From assembly GCA_030141605.1 (NCBI GenBank), contig JAQGDQ010000046.1, positions 762,501-826,500 on the forward strand: 64,000 nucleotides of DNA. The letters are read 5' to 3'. Positions 62,531-64,000 of this stretch are shown here, one piece after another (the stretch's first letter is position 1; each line of letters opens with the position of its first letter). Both the position numbers and the translations under genes were made by a program. The notes under the pieces are model-generated. The model was not told the DNA's origin and ran no database searches. It saw nothing but the letters and a program-made list of their open reading frames with translations. Origin of the DNA: Tubiluchus corallicola (lineage: Eukaryota; Priapulida; Priapulimorpha; Priapulimorphida; Tubiluchidae).

Positions 62531-62970
62531 TAGCCATCTTGGCAACCTTTGGATTACTTTTGAATGGCTTCACATCCAAAATTAATCACCTTTGCAGTTT
62601 CAACATTTTGCAAAGATACATAACTTTTAGATGAAACCAAAGTTTTTCACTATTCTGCTAGGCTATATATGCTGGGAAACCGGTGGCCATTTTGCTTTTT
62701 GCTTATCACTGTTTAAATCGCTTTGCACCCTTTCTGGGGTCTAGCAGCAGGTTTGTAGATTAGGCAAAGTCGAATTATTGACATGGTTATTATTGGAATT
62801 ATTCATTCCCATGCTTATACTAGCTGTCAGATGGCCTTTGTCGAATTTATCGGTCAGTGATTATTGGACCTTGCAAACTTCTCCGACACAGGCCCAATTG
62901 TACTCAGCAATGGATCATGTAAATTGGGCTTTATGGAAGTTGTTCCAGATGAAGTGTTTCACGAAAGCAG

Positions 62971-63105
62971 CTATGACGGACATACAGTGAGCTTATAGCA
63001 GATTCTGCAGACTGGAACAGCCCTGCTAGAATTATGTCCTGGTAGATGCACTTGCTTATCCATGCATCGTGTACAGTAAATCTTCCCACATCTCCAGCAA
63101 TGGTA
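62971..63105 (-). CDS. MTMR-like gene, exon C (second half of FYVE-related finger, stop)
   Basis: This 135-nt exon starts YHCWRCGKIYCTRC, continues to VPVCRICYKLTVCPS and ends in TAG. It supplies six of the zinc ligands and completes the RK-YHCWRCG motif begun in exon B. The finger is at the extreme C-terminus, as in MTMR-type FYVE-related domains. Confidence 0.85.
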   Translation of the reverse strand, partial: YHCWRCGKIYCTRCMDKQVHLPGHNSSRAVPVCRICYKLTVCPS

Positions 63106-64000
63106 CTAAAATGTATAAGATAACATATAATGGTGAATTATAACATATACCCATATGCGCTATAAGTTCATGTGGTTATTCTCATTTAATAATAAAAACT
63201 CATAAAGAACTACTCGATTCTGACTAATAATTTCTCAAAACCATGGTTGAACAAGTAAAGGAAAAAACAATTTCATTTTCTTGCATGTACTACGTAATTA
63301 CAGCTTTTATGCCAGTCTTTTACAATACCCGGTGAATTTTGTGTTAGCTAACTGAAACGAAATTAAGTACATCAAACAAATGAAAAGGTTAATACAGCAA
63401 CTTACTTTTCTATTAAAATGTTCAAACTGTGCAGAACATGGACAATGTCGAACGTGTCGTAAACTTTTCCAGTCAATTGCTACTGACTCAACTTCTCTTG
63501 TAAGCCGTGCTGGTGTCAAGCTGTCAACACTAGATGCTACTGTACATTGTGAAGTCTGCAATGAACTTGAATCAATGCCGGATTCGTAATCGCTATGTAG
63601 CACCTCATCATTACAGGAGTTAGCATCACTCAGTTCCACACCATTACCCATGGTCATTGCAGTATCAACAAGAAAAGTTGGAGTTGTAACAATATCATCA
63701 GTAATAGTGAGATCATCAGATAGTGTAGATACAGATGATACAACACTGTCAAACATGCTTGAATTGGAGTTCTTTTGTTTGACCACACCTTTCCCTAACA
63801 TGGACTTCAACGCTGCTACCCTCTGTAGGTTGATATTAAATAAAAAGAACCAATCAATAAAAGAACAATCTATACAAATTCATGAATACGGTGAAAATAT
63901 TTTTTAAAAAAAATAAACAGAACCTGAACAGTTTACCTTAGTGACTAATTTCAAGTGATCCTCTAGCGAACTAGACTGATCCTTCATGACACAAAGTCTA
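62971..64000 (-). CDS. C-terminal part of a FYVE-related zinc-finger protein, probably myotubularin-related (three exons; 5' end outside window)
   Basis: The partial gene reads leftward from the right edge. Joined exons encode about 204 residues. They are a short amphipathic, coiled-coil-like segment (SSSLEDHLKLVTKRVAALK), a Ser/Thr/Asp-rich linker of about 100 residues, and a C-terminal zinc finger with Cys/His ligands in the pattern CxC...F-x-RK-YHCWRCG...YC..C...VC..C. This is a FYVE-type finger. A coiled coil followed by a C-terminal FYVE-related domain is known for uncharacterised invertebrate myotubularin-related proteins (MTMR6/7/8-like), which are phosphoinositide 3-phosphatases or pseudophosphatases on endosomal membranes. 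The phosphatase part would lie beyond base 64000, so the family call is inferred. Other FYVE proteins remain possible. Confidence 0.7.
63406..63822 (-). CDS. MTMR-like gene, exon B (linker and first half of zinc finger)
   Basis: This 417-nt, phase 0/0 exon lies between a ctacag acceptor and a gtaagt donor. It encodes RVAALKSMLGKGVVKQKN, a Ser/Thr/Asp-rich linker with several S-S-V-S/D type runs, and then DWKSLRHVRHCPCSAQFEHF ending NRK. The acceptor two bases inside (cagag) would break the frame, so the outer one was chosen. Confidence 0.8.
63937..64000 (-). CDS. MTMR-like gene, exon A (partial, runs off the window)
   Basis: The open frame MKDQSSSLEDHLKLVTK ends at AAG before a gtaaac donor in phase 0. 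The heptad-like Leu/Val spacing (LEDHLKLVTKRVAALKSML across the junction) suggests a short coiled coil. The exon start lies outside the window. Confidence 0.6.

Larger units (their letters stand above)
59406..62970. other. Intergenic DNA between TMEM144 and the MTMR-like gene
   Basis: The two genes converge here. The stretch holds the inverted and direct satellite copies and the third hAT MITE. The rest shows no gene. An exact 8-bp-arm palindrome (acataaattatttatgt) occurs near 60301-60317. The 3' UTR of the MTMR-like gene must lie at the right end. Confidence 0.7.

Overview
This window is nuclear DNA from an intron-rich, AT-rich animal, probably a marine invertebrate. I cannot place it more precisely. 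The protein-coding content is in short exons joined by GT-AG introns (every one of the 34 introns I delimited), and the genes are standard metazoan housekeeping genes. There are no operons, CRISPR arrays, or prokaryotic or organellar features. The standard genetic code is used.

Three genes are present. (1) EIF5B, the GTPase that joins ribosomal subunits, fills the minus strand from 46604 down to 6269. I could delimit 24 coding exons (4017 nt, 1339 codons, all phases compatible); the last ~35 codons are not found and probably lie left of base 1. Its two longest introns (10.2 and 9.3 kb) are near the 3' end. (2) TMEM144, a ten-helix drug/metabolite-transporter-like membrane protein, is complete on the plus strand (49603-58471, ten coding exons, 361 aa), head-to-head with EIF5B across 3.0 kb. 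(3) The C-terminal end of a gene with a coiled-coil-like segment and a FYVE-related zinc finger, best matching the tail of an invertebrate myotubularin-related (MTMR6/7/8-type) protein, lies on the minus strand at the right edge (62971-64000, three exons, 5' part outside). It is tail-to-tail with TMEM144.

The rest is introns and intergenic DNA with decayed mobile elements. These are: a Ty3/Gypsy gag-protease fossil in EIF5B intron 1; two non-LTR reverse-transcriptase fragments (47.3-48.0 kb, with a microsatellite tail, and 13.0-13.6 kb); a hAT-type MITE family rich in TTCGAA (two full copies with 8-bp target duplications and one truncated); two pogo/Tigger-like MITEs in TMEM144 intron 7; a 1.9-kb hAT-like element in EIF5B intron 15; a 2.4-kb element with long inverted ends at 2.9-5.3 kb; a tRNA-Gly-like SINE head; a dimeric ~322-bp satellite in both orientations at 60.4-62.5 kb; and several minisatellites and microsatellites.

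The genes have no evident shared pathway. I did not find an undescribed biological system. The points most worth checking are the altered zinc-finger spacing of the FYVE-related domain, the satellite, the inverted-end element, a long intronic hairpin and the missing last EIF5B exon.
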